Of a stretch of 64,000 nucleotides of DNA, positions 43,269 to 52,101 are shown in pieces. The stretch is taken from NCBI GenBank assembly GCA_020853815.1, contig JADYYE010000036.1, positions 62,001 to 126,000 of the forward strand, in the 5' to 3' direction. Under the pieces are notes generated by a model that saw nothing but the letters and a program-made list of their open reading frames with translations, was not told the DNA's origin and did not search any database. The DNA comes from Phycisphaerales bacterium. Lineage in GTDB: Bacteria > Planctomycetota > Phycisphaerae > Phycisphaerales > UBA1924. Numbering within the stretch: the stretch's first letter is position 1; every line of letters begins with the position of its first letter. The position numbers and the translations under genes were made by a program.

Positions 43269-44713
43269 ACAACCGGGTTCAGCCCGATTCGACCGCATCC
43301 CGCCTTGTTGAGCCCCGCGCGTCCGACGCCCGTGTGTCGTCACGCCCAGCGTCGATTGATGCGCTCTTCGCGCAGGCTTTGGCGTCGGTGGCGGCGACGT
43401 TTGCGCCCGCGAGCACGCCAACCCTGAACGGGATTCCGACGGCGTCGAACGCGACTGCGCCGACGGGCCGCAGCGAGGCCAAGCGGAAACTGACGGAACC
43501 CGAATCACGCGAGGCGACGCGGTCGCCCGCCGACGATCGCCCGCACAACCCGGCGGTCTTGGATGTGAGCACGCCCATGTCGGCCGCGCAGCACGCGCGA
43601 CAGGAACTGCGCCGCGCCAGCGACTCCGGCGCGGCCAATGACGCGCCCACGCTTTCAGATCCGGCGGACGCCGACAGCGTCGAAGAGCGATCGAGCCCGG
43701 ATATGCGTGCCGCCAAGGCCACGACGACCCAAACGCAGGGTGGGCGCGATGAATCCCGTGCCACGGACCAGGCGGACCCGCGCCAAGAAGCTGGGCGCGC
43801 GACAAGCGCGGCGCGGTCGAGCAATTCGGCCTGCCCGAACGCCGCGAGCAACCGATCGGGCGACCAGCACGCGAGCAACCCGACGTCAGGATCACAGATG
43901 TCCGCGACCGTACCGGTGGTATCACCGACGAACGCGACGACGGCTCGGGCGGGCGGACAGGTCGCTGCCACCTCGGCGAAAATCGACGCCCCAGCCGGCG
44001 CCGCGTCCGGCTCCGCGTCCGGCTCCGCGTCCGGCGCCGCGTCAGGCAAGGCGGACCCGATGGCGGCGCTCGGTGCTCGTTCCTCCCGCGTGCGATTCAC
44101 GGCGGAGCTGCCGGCGAATCAGGCCGCCCCTCGCTCGGCGTCGCTACCCGATCAGGTCGCGCGAGGGCTGGCGACACTCCTGCGTCACCAGGGAGGCCGA
44201 GTCACGATCCGCCTCACGCCCGAAACACTCGGGCAGATCAAGATCAACCTCAAGATCGAGGACGCGCGCGTCTGGGCGACGTTTCAGCCGTCGTCCGATG
44301 CCTCGCGCGACGCGATCAATCAGTCGCTCGCTTCGCTGCGCGCCTCGCTCGAGTCACGCGGTCTCGTCGTTGAGCGGCTCGAGGTCGTGCCGACGGATTT
44401 GGCGAACTTTGGGCATTCGCTCCGCGACTCGAACCATCAGGCACATTCGCCGGATGGTCGTGGTCAGCCGAGCGACCCGAACGCGACGGGCTCGCCGTCA
44501 GGCTCGCACTCCGGCGCTCAATCGGGCGACGGCGGCGCTGGCCAAGGGTTTGGGACGCATCGCTCGCCCGGCACGTCCGCCGACGGCGAGCAGGCGCAAG
44601 CCTCCGATACCGAACTGCTCCCTGATTCGCTCGGTTCGGCGGTGATCTTCATGGATGAATCGCCCTCCGAATCCGGGATGGCCCGCCGCTTGCGTCTGGA
44701 CGCCGTGGCGTAG
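43265..44713 (+). CDS. fliK: Hook-length control protein FliK
   Basis: A 482-residue protein with a very long, variable N-terminal region rich in Ser, Ala, Thr and Asp, including a stretch built on SGSASG repeats near 245-260. The FliK C-terminal domain (about residues 295-385) has RVTIRLTPETLGQIKINLKI, the L-x-P-x-x-LG signature. FliK measures hook length and switches the gate to late substrates through FlhB. The GTG at 43265 overlaps the upstream stop. An open frame running back to 42515 is a shadow of the MotE-like gene. Confidence 0.85.
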   Translation: MNNRVQPDSTASRLVEPRASDARVSSRPASIDALFAQALASVAATFAPASTPTLNGIPTASNATAPTGRSEAKRKLTEPESREATRSPADDRPHNPAVLDVSTPMSAAQHARQELRRASDSGAANDAPTLSDPADADSVEERSSPDMRAAKATTTQTQGGRDESRATDQADPRQEAGRATSAARSSNSACPNAASNRSGDQHASNPTSGSQMSATVPVVSPTNATTARAGGQVAATSAKIDAPAGAASGSASGSASGAASGKADPMAALGARSSRVRFTAELPANQAAPRSASLPDQVARGLATLLRHQGGRVTIRLTPETLGQIKINLKIEDARVWATFQPSSDASRDAINQSLASLRASLESRGLVVERLEVVPTDLANFGHSLRDSNHQAHSPDGRGQPSDPNATGSPSGSHSGAQSGDGGAGQGFGTHRSPGTSADGEQAQASDTELLPDSLGSAVIFMDESPSESGMARRLRLDAVA

Positions 44714-44785
44714 GTGCCGCGCCGTCGCGGCGCCGCGCGTTTGGGCGAGTGACCGGCCGAACCTCGGCCAGTCGAAGGGGATGTC

Positions 44786-45223
44786 ATGGCGACAGTCGAC
44801 GCACTCACCGGAAGCCAGTCGGGCGGCTCGAGCGTCAGCTCGTTCTCGGGAATGTCGAGCGACGACTTCATGAAGATCGTGCTCTCGGAGCTCTCCAAGC
44901 AGGACCCGTTGAAGCCCAACGACACGTCCGCGCTCATCGAGCAGATCTCCCAGATCCGCTCGATTCAGTCCGACATCGACCTTTCCTCCACCCTCAAGTC
45001 GCTGGTCAAGGACGACCAGTTCTCCACGGCCGCCGGGCTTATCGGCACGAACATCAGCGGCCTGACCGACGCGAACCTGCGCGTGACGGGGATCGTCACC
45101 GCCGTGAGCCGCACCGACGCCGGCGCGGTGCTGACGCTGCTCTCGGGCGAGCGCGTGCCCATGTCAAAGGTCGACGAGATCAGCGTCTTTGCGGGCGAGA
45201 ACAACAGCAACTCGCAGGGGTGA
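44786..45223 (+). CDS. flgD: Flagellar hook scaffolding protein FlgD
   Basis: A 145-residue FlgD with the conserved N-terminal region DDFMKIVLSELSKQDPLKPNDTSALIEQISQI. The C-terminal Tudor/FnIII part of longer FlgD proteins is reduced to a short beta region (VTGIVTAVSR). FlgD caps the growing hook. The ATG at 44786 has GAAGGGG upstream. It stands between fliK and the operon protein gene, which follows after five bases. Confidence 0.9.
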   Translation: MATVDALTGSQSGGSSVSSFSGMSSDDFMKIVLSELSKQDPLKPNDTSALIEQISQIRSIQSDIDLSSTLKSLVKDDQFSTAAGLIGTNISGLTDANLRVTGIVTAVSRTDAGAVLTLLSGERVPMSKVDEISVFAGENNSNSQG

Positions 45224-45228
45224 TCCTC

Positions 45229-45720
45229 ATGGCCGTGCTCACCGGTGTTGAACTCCTTCGGGCGCTCCAGTCGGGACGCGGCGCGCTTCCCTCCGCCGGT
45301 TCTTCCAGGGCGGCCGTGGAGACGCTCGACTTTCAGGCGATGCTCGACCGCGTCAAGGCCGAGGGATTTCAGAGCGGCCTGGGCGTGACCGTCGCGCCGG
45401 AGGCGGGCGTGCAACTCTCCGACGATCAGTTACAGCGGATCGCGGCCGCCGCCGACGTGGCAAAGGCCCACGGCGCGAACCGAGCGCTCGTAACGATCGA
45501 CGGCATGAACCTCCTGCTCGACGTGGGGGTGCGCGCCATCACGGGCAAGGTCGACATCCAGCCCGGCGTGCCCGTGACGGGTGTCGACGCGGTGATGCGC
45601 GTGCCCGATTCCGCGGCCGCCAACGGCGCCGGCGCCGCGAGCACCACCCCGCTTTCCAAGTCACTCCCGCTCACCAATCCCTCGCTGCTGGCGGCCTTGT
45701 CCAAGGCCTCGGCCGCGTAG
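45229..45720 (+). CDS. Flagellar operon protein (TIGR02530-like)
   Basis: A 163-residue protein matching the small operon protein found between flgD and flgE in many Gram-positive and deep-branching flagellar loci. The diagnostic part is GVQLSDDQLQRIAAAADVA and ALVTIDGMNLLLDVGVRAITG followed by a short TGVDAVMRV. The function of the family is not settled, although a role in hook assembly is likely. The start at 45229 was chosen because it begins five bases after the flgD stop; upstream codons overlap flgD in another frame. Confidence 0.72.
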   Translation: MAVLTGVELLRALQSGRGALPSAGSSRAAVETLDFQAMLDRVKAEGFQSGLGVTVAPEAGVQLSDDQLQRIAAAADVAKAHGANRALVTIDGMNLLLDVGVRAITGKVDIQPGVPVTGVDAVMRVPDSAAANGAGAASTTPLSKSLPLTNPSLLAALSKASAA

Positions 45721-45773
45721 CGCGGCGACCGCACCGACTCCTCCCCGGCGCCCGCGCGCCAAGGAACCGACCC

Positions 45774-47531
45774 ATGGCCTCCACCGTCGCGATGTTCACC
45801 GCTCTTTCGGGGATGAACGCCAACGCGCGCAGCCTCGACGTCATCGGCAACAACATCGCCAACGTCAACACCACCGGCTACAAGTCCACCCGCCTCCTCT
45901 TCTCGTCGATGTACGCCCAGACTTTCTCGACCGGCACCGCGCCCGGCGAATCCTCCGGCGGCAAGAACCCCGGCCAGATCGGCCTGGGCGTTACCGTCGC
46001 CGGCACCCAACGCAAGTTCACCGGCGGCACGATCTCGCCCACCGGAAACCCGCGCGATATGGCCATCGAGGGCGACGGCTTCTTTGTCGTGGACCACGAC
46101 GGAGAGCAGCTCTACACCCGCGACGGTTCGTTCGCCACCAACTCCGACAGCGATCTGGTCACCTCCGGCGGCGACCGCGTCATGGGGTTCGGCATCGACA
46201 CCAACTTCAACGTCAACGAGACCGAGCTCACGTCCATCAAGGTGCCCATCGGCACCATGAAGATCGCCGAGGCGTCCACTCGCGTGCGTCTCAGCGGCAA
46301 CCTGAACGCCGCGGGCTCGATCCCGTCCCAGGGCTCTTCCACGCTTCTCATGGGCGACGCGACCAACTACCTCCGCGCGATCACGACGGCGAACCCGCCG
46401 CTCACCACGGGCAACGTGCTCCAGACCGATACGCGCCTGGTCGACATCGAGGACCCCGCGCTCCCCGCGTCGGACACGCCGCTCTTTGCCGTGGGCCAGC
46501 TCTTCGAGATCCGCCAGGCCGAGAAGGGGAGCAAGCAGCTGCCGACGCAGACGCTCGAGATCACCGACACCACGAGCGTCCAGGATCTCTTCGACTTCAT
46601 CGTGGAAACGCTCGGAATCAGCACCGACGCCGGCGACAACCCCGACGGCAAGACCCCCGGCGTCTCGCTCGACCCCACGACCGGCGCGATTACCATCGTC
46701 GGAAACGCCGGCGCCACCAACGATCTCTCGATCGAGCCCTCGGACTTCCGCCTGCTCAACGCCGACGGCACCTACAACAAGGTCCCGTTCTACACCGACA
46801 AGACCGCGGACGCCGATGGCGAGTCTGTCCGAACCACCTTCTTTGTGTACGACTCGCTCGGCAACACCGTGAACATCGACGTGACCTTTGTGCTCGACTC
46901 GCGCGGCAACACCGGCACGACGTGGCGATACTTCGCCGAGTCCGCCGACGACAGCGACGTGGCCCTGCAATTGGCGACCGGAACCGTCGAGTTCGACACC
47001 CGCGGACAGCTCGCGACCACCGAGCCCGTCTCGGTCGCGATCGACCGCACGGACTCGGGCGCGGACACCCCCCTGGCGATCTCCATCCGGCTCCGCGACG
47101 GGCAAGACAACGTGACCGCCCTGGCCGACACATCCTCCGCCGTCGCCGCCACCTCGCGCGACGGCGTGCCCATCGGCACCCTGACCTCGTTCGGCGTCGG
47201 AGCCGACGGCACCATCACCGGCTCGTTCTCCAACGGCATGACCCGCACCCTCGGGCGCGTGGCGCTCGCTAACTTCACCAACGACGGCGGCCTGGTTGAC
47301 GCCGGGCCCAACCTCTTCCGCGTCGGGCCCAACTCCGGCTCACCCGTCGTCACCAGCCCCGGCAACCTCGGCGCGGGGCGCATCGCCGGCGGCTCGCTCG
47401 AACTCTCCAACGTCGACATCGCCGAGGAGTTCATCAACCTGATCGTGGCCCAGACCGGTTATTCGGCCTCGTCACGCGTGATCCAGACCACCAACGACCT
47501 CTTCCAGCAGCTCCTCGTGCTCGCCCGCTAA
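45774..47531 (+). CDS. flgE: Flagellar hook protein FlgE
   Basis: A 585-residue hook protein with the D0 N-terminus MFTALSGMNANARSLDVIGNNIANVNTTGYKS, internal D1/D2 domains, and the C-terminal D0 helix (VDIAEEFINLIVAQTGYSAS ... LFQQLLVLAR). It polymerises outside the cell into the flexible hook. The length is above the 400 of enteric FlgE because of an expanded middle region. Two hairpins lie directly after the stop. Confidence 0.95.
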   Translation: MASTVAMFTALSGMNANARSLDVIGNNIANVNTTGYKSTRLLFSSMYAQTFSTGTAPGESSGGKNPGQIGLGVTVAGTQRKFTGGTISPTGNPRDMAIEGDGFFVVDHDGEQLYTRDGSFATNSDSDLVTSGGDRVMGFGIDTNFNVNETELTSIKVPIGTMKIAEASTRVRLSGNLNAAGSIPSQGSSTLLMGDATNYLRAITTANPPLTTGNVLQTDTRLVDIEDPALPASDTPLFAVGQLFEIRQAEKGSKQLPTQTLEITDTTSVQDLFDFIVETLGISTDAGDNPDGKTPGVSLDPTTGAITIVGNAGATNDLSIEPSDFRLLNADGTYNKVPFYTDKTADADGESVRTTFFVYDSLGNTVNIDVTFVLDSRGNTGTTWRYFAESADDSDVALQLATGTVEFDTRGQLATTEPVSVAIDRTDSGADTPLAISIRLRDGQDNVTALADTSSAVAATSRDGVPIGTLTSFGVGADGTITGSFSNGMTRTLGRVALANFTNDGGLVDAGPNLFRVGPNSGSPVVTSPGNLGAGRIAGGSLELSNVDIAEEFINLIVAQTGYSASSRVIQTTNDLFQQLLVLAR

Positions 47532-47566
47532 ACCCCGTTCAAGTCAAGGGGGCTTCCCCCCGATAA

Positions 47567-47591
47567 CTCCCAGCGTCCGGGGCGCTGGGAG
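47567..47591 (+). promoter_or_regulatory. Hairpin burying the ribosome-binding site of the MotA-like gene
   Basis: A perfect nine-base stem CTCCCAGCG/CGCTGGGAG closes a seven-base loop. The right arm contains GGGAG, the only Shine-Dalgarno candidate for the GTG at 47599 (seven-base spacing). A second GC-rich hairpin (GGGGG/CCCCC) lies between flgE and this stem. Confidence 0.6.
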
Positions 47592-47598
47592 TCGTCGC

Positions 47599-48303
47599 GT
47601 GCTGAGTTTCCTCGCTCAATCCTTCTGGTCCGAGTGGCCCTGGCAAGCGCTGGTCGGTGTCGCGTTGATCGTGCCCGCGTATTTCCTCGCGCGGCTGCTC
47701 GGAGGGCCGAAGTTGATCGAGCGGCTCGTCTACAGCACCAGCGGCAAGCCGTCGCGGCTCACCGACGCGCTCGTCGAGTACGCCGTGCTCGTCCAGGTCG
47801 CCGGCGGAAGGGCGGCCAGCGTGTCCTTGCCCCAGGCGATCAAGCACGATCCGGCCTTCCGTCTGGGCACGCGAATGCTCGCGGACGGCGCCGACGCCGA
47901 TCGCCTGCGCGATTCGATGGATCAGTACATGAACCGCTTCGCCGCCAGGGCCTCGCACCGTCGGCGCGTCGCCGTCCTCGCGGCCCTGGCGCCCATCGCG
48001 CTTCTCATATTCTTCATGCTCGCCGCCGCCCACATCATGGCGACACCCAGCTCCACCAACGCATGGTCCGCCGCGGCGACATTCGTCGCGCTGCTCGCCG
48101 GGCTTGCGGGCGTCACGCTCGGAATCCCACTCCTTGAGCGGCTCCCCCGCGCCGAGACGGCCCGGCTGATGGAGCTGATGTTGATCGAGGCCGCCCTGGC
48201 CTTGATCGCGCAGGGCCAGCCTCCCGCCGCGATCCGCGATCGCCTGCGCGAGCTGGTTCCCACGCCGGGTGCGTCACCCGCGCGAGCCCGAGCCGCTGCC
48301 TAG
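47599..48303 (+). CDS. Divergent MotA-like stator protein
   Basis: A 234-residue membrane protein with two N-terminal hydrophobic segments and two later ones. The C-terminal half keeps the MotA layout: an AP pair at the start of helix 3 (LAALAPIALL), a proline at the end of helix 4 (GIPLLERL) and a terminal LMLIEAALALIAQGQPPAAIRDRL, like the MotA loop after helix 4. The GLIGTV-type motif and the charged ARREG region of ordinary MotA are changed. No motB is present in the window. It may be a degenerate stator unit or a specialised one. Confidence 0.55.
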   Translation: MLSFLAQSFWSEWPWQALVGVALIVPAYFLARLLGGPKLIERLVYSTSGKPSRLTDALVEYAVLVQVAGGRAASVSLPQAIKHDPAFRLGTRMLADGADADRLRDSMDQYMNRFAARASHRRRVAVLAALAPIALLIFFMLAAAHIMATPSSTNAWSAAATFVALLAGLAGVTLGIPLLERLPRAETARLMELMLIEAALALIAQGQPPAAIRDRLRELVPTPGASPARARAAA

Positions 48304-48486
48304 GCGAACCGCTCGCACGGTCCGCGAACCACGCCGGTCGTTCGGTGTGCGCCGCTCGTGCGGCTTCTTCGTGTCACGCGGGCGATCGGCCGCGCAGGTC
48401 CGCCCACCCCCCGCGCCGATTCCGCCGATTCAAGAGGTGCGTCATGCGCCGGGCCATCCGACGCGAAGCGCGAAGGGAGTCACGGC

Positions 48487-49035
48487 GTGAGCAGTAAGCC
48501 CGAAGCAGAGAAAAAGCCCGAAGCCGGCGCCGAGGGGGGTGGCGAGGAGAAGAAGAAGGGCTCCAAGATGCCCATCATCATCGCCGCGATCATGATCGTG
48601 GAGGGCGCGGGCGTCTATTTCCTCGTCAGCATGCTCGGAAACAAGCCCGCCGATGCGGAAGCCCACCAGGTTGAAGGCGGCGGAGAGGCCGCGCTCGCCA
48701 ACGCCCAGGTCGAGATCCCCCTCATCGAAGACAAGTTCCAGAACTTGTCCACCAACAACGTGTGGCTCTGGGATGCCTCGATCGTGCTGAAGGCCAAGAA
48801 GAAACACGAGCCGGAGATCGCCAAGCTCTTGGAGGAGCGGAGCGCCGAGGTCAAGGAAGGGGTGGCCATGATCTTCCGAAAGGCGACCCACAACCAGTTG
48901 CGTGAGCCGGGGCTTGAGACCCTCAATAGGCAGGTTTCTGCGTTCGTGGGCAAAATCGTCGGCAACGACCACGAGGGCAACCCGATCATCGAGCGGGTGC
49001 TCATCCCCAAGTGCCGTGGTTTCCAGGCTGACTAA
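48487..49035 (+). CDS. fliL: Flagellar basal-body-associated protein FliL
   Basis: A 182-residue protein with a Lys/Glu-rich cytoplasmic tail, one membrane helix (about residues 28-48) and a periplasmic stomatin-like domain typical of FliL ([27 protein letters not shown]). FliL stabilises stators and the motor. GTG start at 48487 with AAGGGAG upstream. In the common order motA-motB-fliL-fliM-fliN both motB and fliM are missing around it here. Confidence 0.85.
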   Translation: MSSKPEAEKKPEAGAEGGGEEKKKGSKMPIIIAAIMIVEGAGVYFLVSMLGNKPADAEAHQVEGGGEAALANAQVEIPLIEDKFQNLSTNNVWLWDASIVLKAKKKHEPEIAKLLEERSAEVKEGVAMIFRKATHNQLREPGLETLNRQVSAFVGKIVGNDHEGNPIIERVLIPKCRGFQAD

Positions 49036-49226
49036 TCCGGCACCGATCGATCACTGAAAACTGTCGGCGGCGTGCCGAGTTATCCGATGCACCCTCGTTG
49101 CCGGGCGCGAGCGCTCGGCGCGGTGGTTATCGGTCCACGCATGGAGGCGAGGCCGGGCCATCGAGGTTGGACAGGCCGTGCCGAGGGGCGATCCCGGGGC
49201 CGGGCGGAGCGATCGAGGGGCTCAGG

Positions 49227-49748
49227 ATGAGCGACTGGTCGAGACGATTGCTGCGAGACTCGGACCCTCCCGGCGGGGGCGGCGCGGACTCCGCCGCCGA
49301 GGCAGCCCTGCGCGCGGCGCGCGAAGCGATCGCGTCGTTGGCGAACGATGCCAACGCGGCCGCTGCGGGTGTGCCGCCGACTCCGGTCGAGTCCGACGAA
49401 GAGCCGGCTCCCGCGCCGATCTCGGCCGGTACTCCATTGGAACTCCCGAAGTTCCAGCCCAGCGGCACGACGCTTCCGCCCAAGGCGATCGATCTGCTCG
49501 CCAACGTGGCGCTCAAGGTCCGCATCGAGCTTGGGCGAACGCGCATGCTCGTCGAGGACGTGCTGCGCCTCGGCGACGGCTCGGTCATCGAGCTCGACAA
49601 GCTCGCCGGCGATCCCGTCGACATCTATGTGAACGATCGCCCGGTCGCCAAGGGCGAGGTGCTCGTGCTGAACGACAACTTCTGCGTCCGCATCAACGAG
49701 ATCATCGATCCGGCGTCGCTCGAAGGAGGCGTCAAGGCCAGCGCCTAG
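49227..49748 (+). CDS. fliN: Flagellar motor switch protein FliN
   Basis: A 173-residue protein with a disordered, acidic N-terminal half and a C-terminal SpoA/FliN domain ([20 protein letters not shown] and [20 protein letters not shown]). FliN forms the lower C-ring and binds FliH during export. The start at 49227 has GAGGGG upstream; the frame continues further up but adds nothing conserved. Note that no fliM lies between fliL and fliN, and the 190-base gap there holds no ORF that resembles one. Confidence 0.93.
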   Translation: MSDWSRRLLRDSDPPGGGGADSAAEAALRAAREAIASLANDANAAAAGVPPTPVESDEEPAPAPISAGTPLELPKFQPSGTTLPPKAIDLLANVALKVRIELGRTRMLVEDVLRLGDGSVIELDKLAGDPVDIYVNDRPVAKGEVLVLNDNFCVRINEIIDPASLEGGVKASA

Positions 49749-49831
49749 CGCCGGCCCTTTCTTGCGCGGCATGACGCCGGCGTGCGATGGAGTCGCACGC
49801 GGACCCCGGTCCCGCTTAGCCAGGATGGCTC

Positions 49832-50827
49832 ATGCCGCACGACCACCGCCAATCCCGCGCCCTTGCTCTCTCCGTTGCTGTCGGCGCGAGCGGCATCCTC
49901 TTCCTGTCCACGGTTGCATCCGCATTCGGCGTGCCAACCGGCGTCGGGCCGAGCGAGCCCGAGATTGTCGCGCAGCCGCCGGAGTCCAGTCCCCCTCCAA
50001 CAGCGCGTCCCGAGATCGAATCGCGAGCGTTGGGTGCGCCGCGCGTGTCGAAGGACGCGACGGAGGCCGCCAGGCCCGCGACCAAAGCCGAGGCGACCAG
50101 CCCGACGGACATGATGAAGTCGATGTGGCGCACCGGTGGGGCGCTCGCGGCCGTGCTGGGGATTGCCGTCGGGCTGGCGTGGGCGACCAAACGCTTCGCT
50201 CGCACACGCGGCACGCTGGCCGCCGCCATCGGCGCGGGCGGCGCGTCGCCCTCGGGCGTGCTCGAAGTGCTCGGCCGCTACCCCCTCTCGCGCGGGATCA
50301 CGCTCGTCCTGCTCAAGATCGACGCCAGAGTGCTGCTGGTGTCTCAATCCGTGTCGCGTTCGGGCGCATCGATGCAGACGCTGTGCGAGATCGACGAGCC
50401 CGATCAGGTCGCGTCGATCCTGCTGAAAGCAAGCCGGAACGAGCGAAGCTCGATCGCGGACCGTTTCCAGTCGTTGCTCTCATCGAGCGACCGCGCGATG
50501 GAGAAGGAACTCGAACCCGCGGGCCGCCAGGTCTTTCGCACTTCGTCGGGCGACACCGTGGAACTGGCGTCGATGTCGACGCCAGTGCCGCTGGCACGCA
50601 AGAGTGAAAGCGGCGCGGCGTCTCGGCGTGACATCGGCGACGACCCGCCGGCTCGTCTCTCGCAGCCCAACGAGCGGCAGGCGCCTCGCGGGCCCGGTCG
50701 CGGCTCGGGCAACCCCGCGCCGGTCCGTGGCTATTCAGTCGCTGGTGCGTCTCGCCCGTTGACGGGCGCGGAACAACTCCGCCGGCGGCTCGACGCATGG
50801 CGTGATCAAGAGGAACGTGCGTCATGA
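49832..50827 (+). CDS. fliO: Flagellar biosynthetic protein FliO
   Basis: A 331-residue FliO, long for the family (often 120-230). A signal-like N-terminal helix (about 10-30), a Pro/Glu-rich region and a second membrane helix (about 100-117) precede the FliO domain (VLEVLGRYPLSRGITLVLLKI and VLLVSQS). A long, disordered C-terminal tail follows. FliO helps assemble the FliP pentamer in the export gate. The stop overlaps the fliP ATG by four bases. The tail is rich in Arg, Ser and Pro. Confidence 0.82.
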   Translation: MPHDHRQSRALALSVAVGASGILFLSTVASAFGVPTGVGPSEPEIVAQPPESSPPPTARPEIESRALGAPRVSKDATEAARPATKAEATSPTDMMKSMWRTGGALAAVLGIAVGLAWATKRFARTRGTLAAAIGAGGASPSGVLEVLGRYPLSRGITLVLLKIDARVLLVSQSVSRSGASMQTLCEIDEPDQVASILLKASRNERSSIADRFQSLLSSSDRAMEKELEPAGRQVFRTSSGDTVELASMSTPVPLARKSESGAASRRDIGDDPPARLSQPNERQAPRGPGRGSGNPAPVRGYSVAGASRPLTGAEQLRRRLDAWRDQEERAS

Positions 50828-51825
50828 TCCTTGCCGTGACCAACTCCGTGCTCCGGGGATTCCTTGTCGCGGCCGTATTGATCGCGGCGTTCATCACGGG
50901 TCCGGCGCGGGCCCAGGGCCTCGGCCCGCCCAAGCCAGACTTCCGCGGCGGCGAGCCGACCTCGCCCGTCGCGTTCCCGAATTCGCCCTTGACCTCGCGT
51001 GATCCCTCCTCGATGAATCCGTTCGACATGCTGGGTGACGCCGCGGACATGATCCGTGCTTCCCGAGACTCCGTGACTTCGCCGTCGCCCTCGCCGACAT
51101 CGGAGCGCCCGCGCGGGGTGTCGAGCGCGATCAACATCCTGATCCTGCTCACGGTCATCTCGCTCGTGCCGTCGATCATGCTGATGACGACGTGCTTCAT
51201 GCGGATCATCGTGGTGCTCGGGCTTCTCAAGCAGGCGATGGGCACGCAGACGATCCCACCGCCGCAGGTGGTGACGGGCCTGGCGCTCTTCATGACGATG
51301 CTGGTGATGGCGCCGACCGCCGAGCGCGTCTACGCCGAAGCGATTGTTCCCTACCAGCAGGGCGAGATCGCCGACCACGAGGACCTGTGGAACCGGGCCA
51401 AGCAGCCGCTCCGCGATTTCATGTTCGCCCAGATCGACGCGACCAACAACTGGTCCGCCGTGTACATGGTGCTCAACTACCGCGGCGTGGACACCAGCGC
51501 GCCGGAGAAGCTCACCCGCGCCGACGTGGACATGGTCTCGCTGGTCCCCGCGTACATGCTGAGCGAGTTGAAGACCTCGTTCCTCATGGGCTTCCGTGTC
51601 TACCTGCCCTTCCTCGTGATCGACATGGTGATCAGCAGCCTGCTGATCTCGATGAGCATGATGATGCTCCCGCCGGTCCTGATCTCGCTCCCGTTCAAGG
51701 TCCTGCTCTTCGTGCTCGTCGACGGCTGGCAACTCGTGGTTGGCAGCCTGATGAGCAGCTTCGCCCAGCCGACGCCCTCGCTCGCGTCGCTTCTCCTCTC
51801 GCCGCTCGCCCCGAGCTTTGGCTAG
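50824..51825 (+). CDS. fliP: Flagellar export-gate protein FliP
   Basis: A 333-residue FliP with a signal peptide (to about residue 30) and an extra Pro/Ser-rich segment of about 70 residues before the core. The core is classical: LLTVISLVPSIMLMTTCFMRIIVVL, LLKQAMGTQTIPPPQVVTGLALF, and the C-terminal SELKTSFLMGFRVYLPFLVIDMV. FliP, FliQ and FliR build the gate channel. The start overlaps the fliO stop, and fliQ follows within ten bases. Confidence 0.96.
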   Translation: MILAVTNSVLRGFLVAAVLIAAFITGPARAQGLGPPKPDFRGGEPTSPVAFPNSPLTSRDPSSMNPFDMLGDAADMIRASRDSVTSPSPSPTSERPRGVSSAINILILLTVISLVPSIMLMTTCFMRIIVVLGLLKQAMGTQTIPPPQVVTGLALFMTMLVMAPTAERVYAEAIVPYQQGEIADHEDLWNRAKQPLRDFMFAQIDATNNWSAVYMVLNYRGVDTSAPEKLTRADVDMVSLVPAYMLSELKTSFLMGFRVYLPFLVIDMVISSLLISMSMMMLPPVLISLPFKVLLFVLVDGWQLVVGSLMSSFAQPTPSLASLLLSPLAPSFG

Positions 51826-51835
51826 GAACCGCCGC

Positions 51836-52099
51836 GTGCCCTACGACGAAGTCACGATGGACATGGTGCGCCAGGCGCTCTTCATCACCCTGAAGATCTG
51901 CGCGCCGATCCTGGCCGCGGGCGTGGTGGTGGGGCTGGTCATCAGCATCTTTCAGTCCGTCACGTCGATCCAGGACCAGACGCTTTCGTTCGTGCCCAAG
52001 ATCATCGTGATGATCCTCGTGGCGGCCGTGCTCACGCCGTGGATCATCCAACGCCTCATCGACTACTCCCGCGAATTGCTGACGCTCACCGCCGGCTAG
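51836..52099 (+). CDS. fliQ: Flagellar export-gate protein FliQ
   Basis: An 87-residue, two-helix protein close to the family length. The helix VRQALFITLKICAPILAAGV and the later QDQTLSFVPKIIVMILVA pattern are FliQ hallmarks. The open frame goes back to a TTG inside fliP, but GTG at 51836 has an AGGA nine bases upstream and gives the correct N-terminus. It lies between fliP and fliR. Confidence 0.93.
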   Translation: MPYDEVTMDMVRQALFITLKICAPILAAGVVVGLVISIFQSVTSIQDQTLSFVPKIIVMILVAAVLTPWIIQRLIDYSRELLTLTAG

Positions 52100-52101
52100 C
52101 C

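Noticed and set aside
47532-47598. Factor-independent terminator after flgE
   Set aside because: Hairpins are present but no T-tract follows and the next gene begins eight bases later; a translational role for the second hairpin is more likely.
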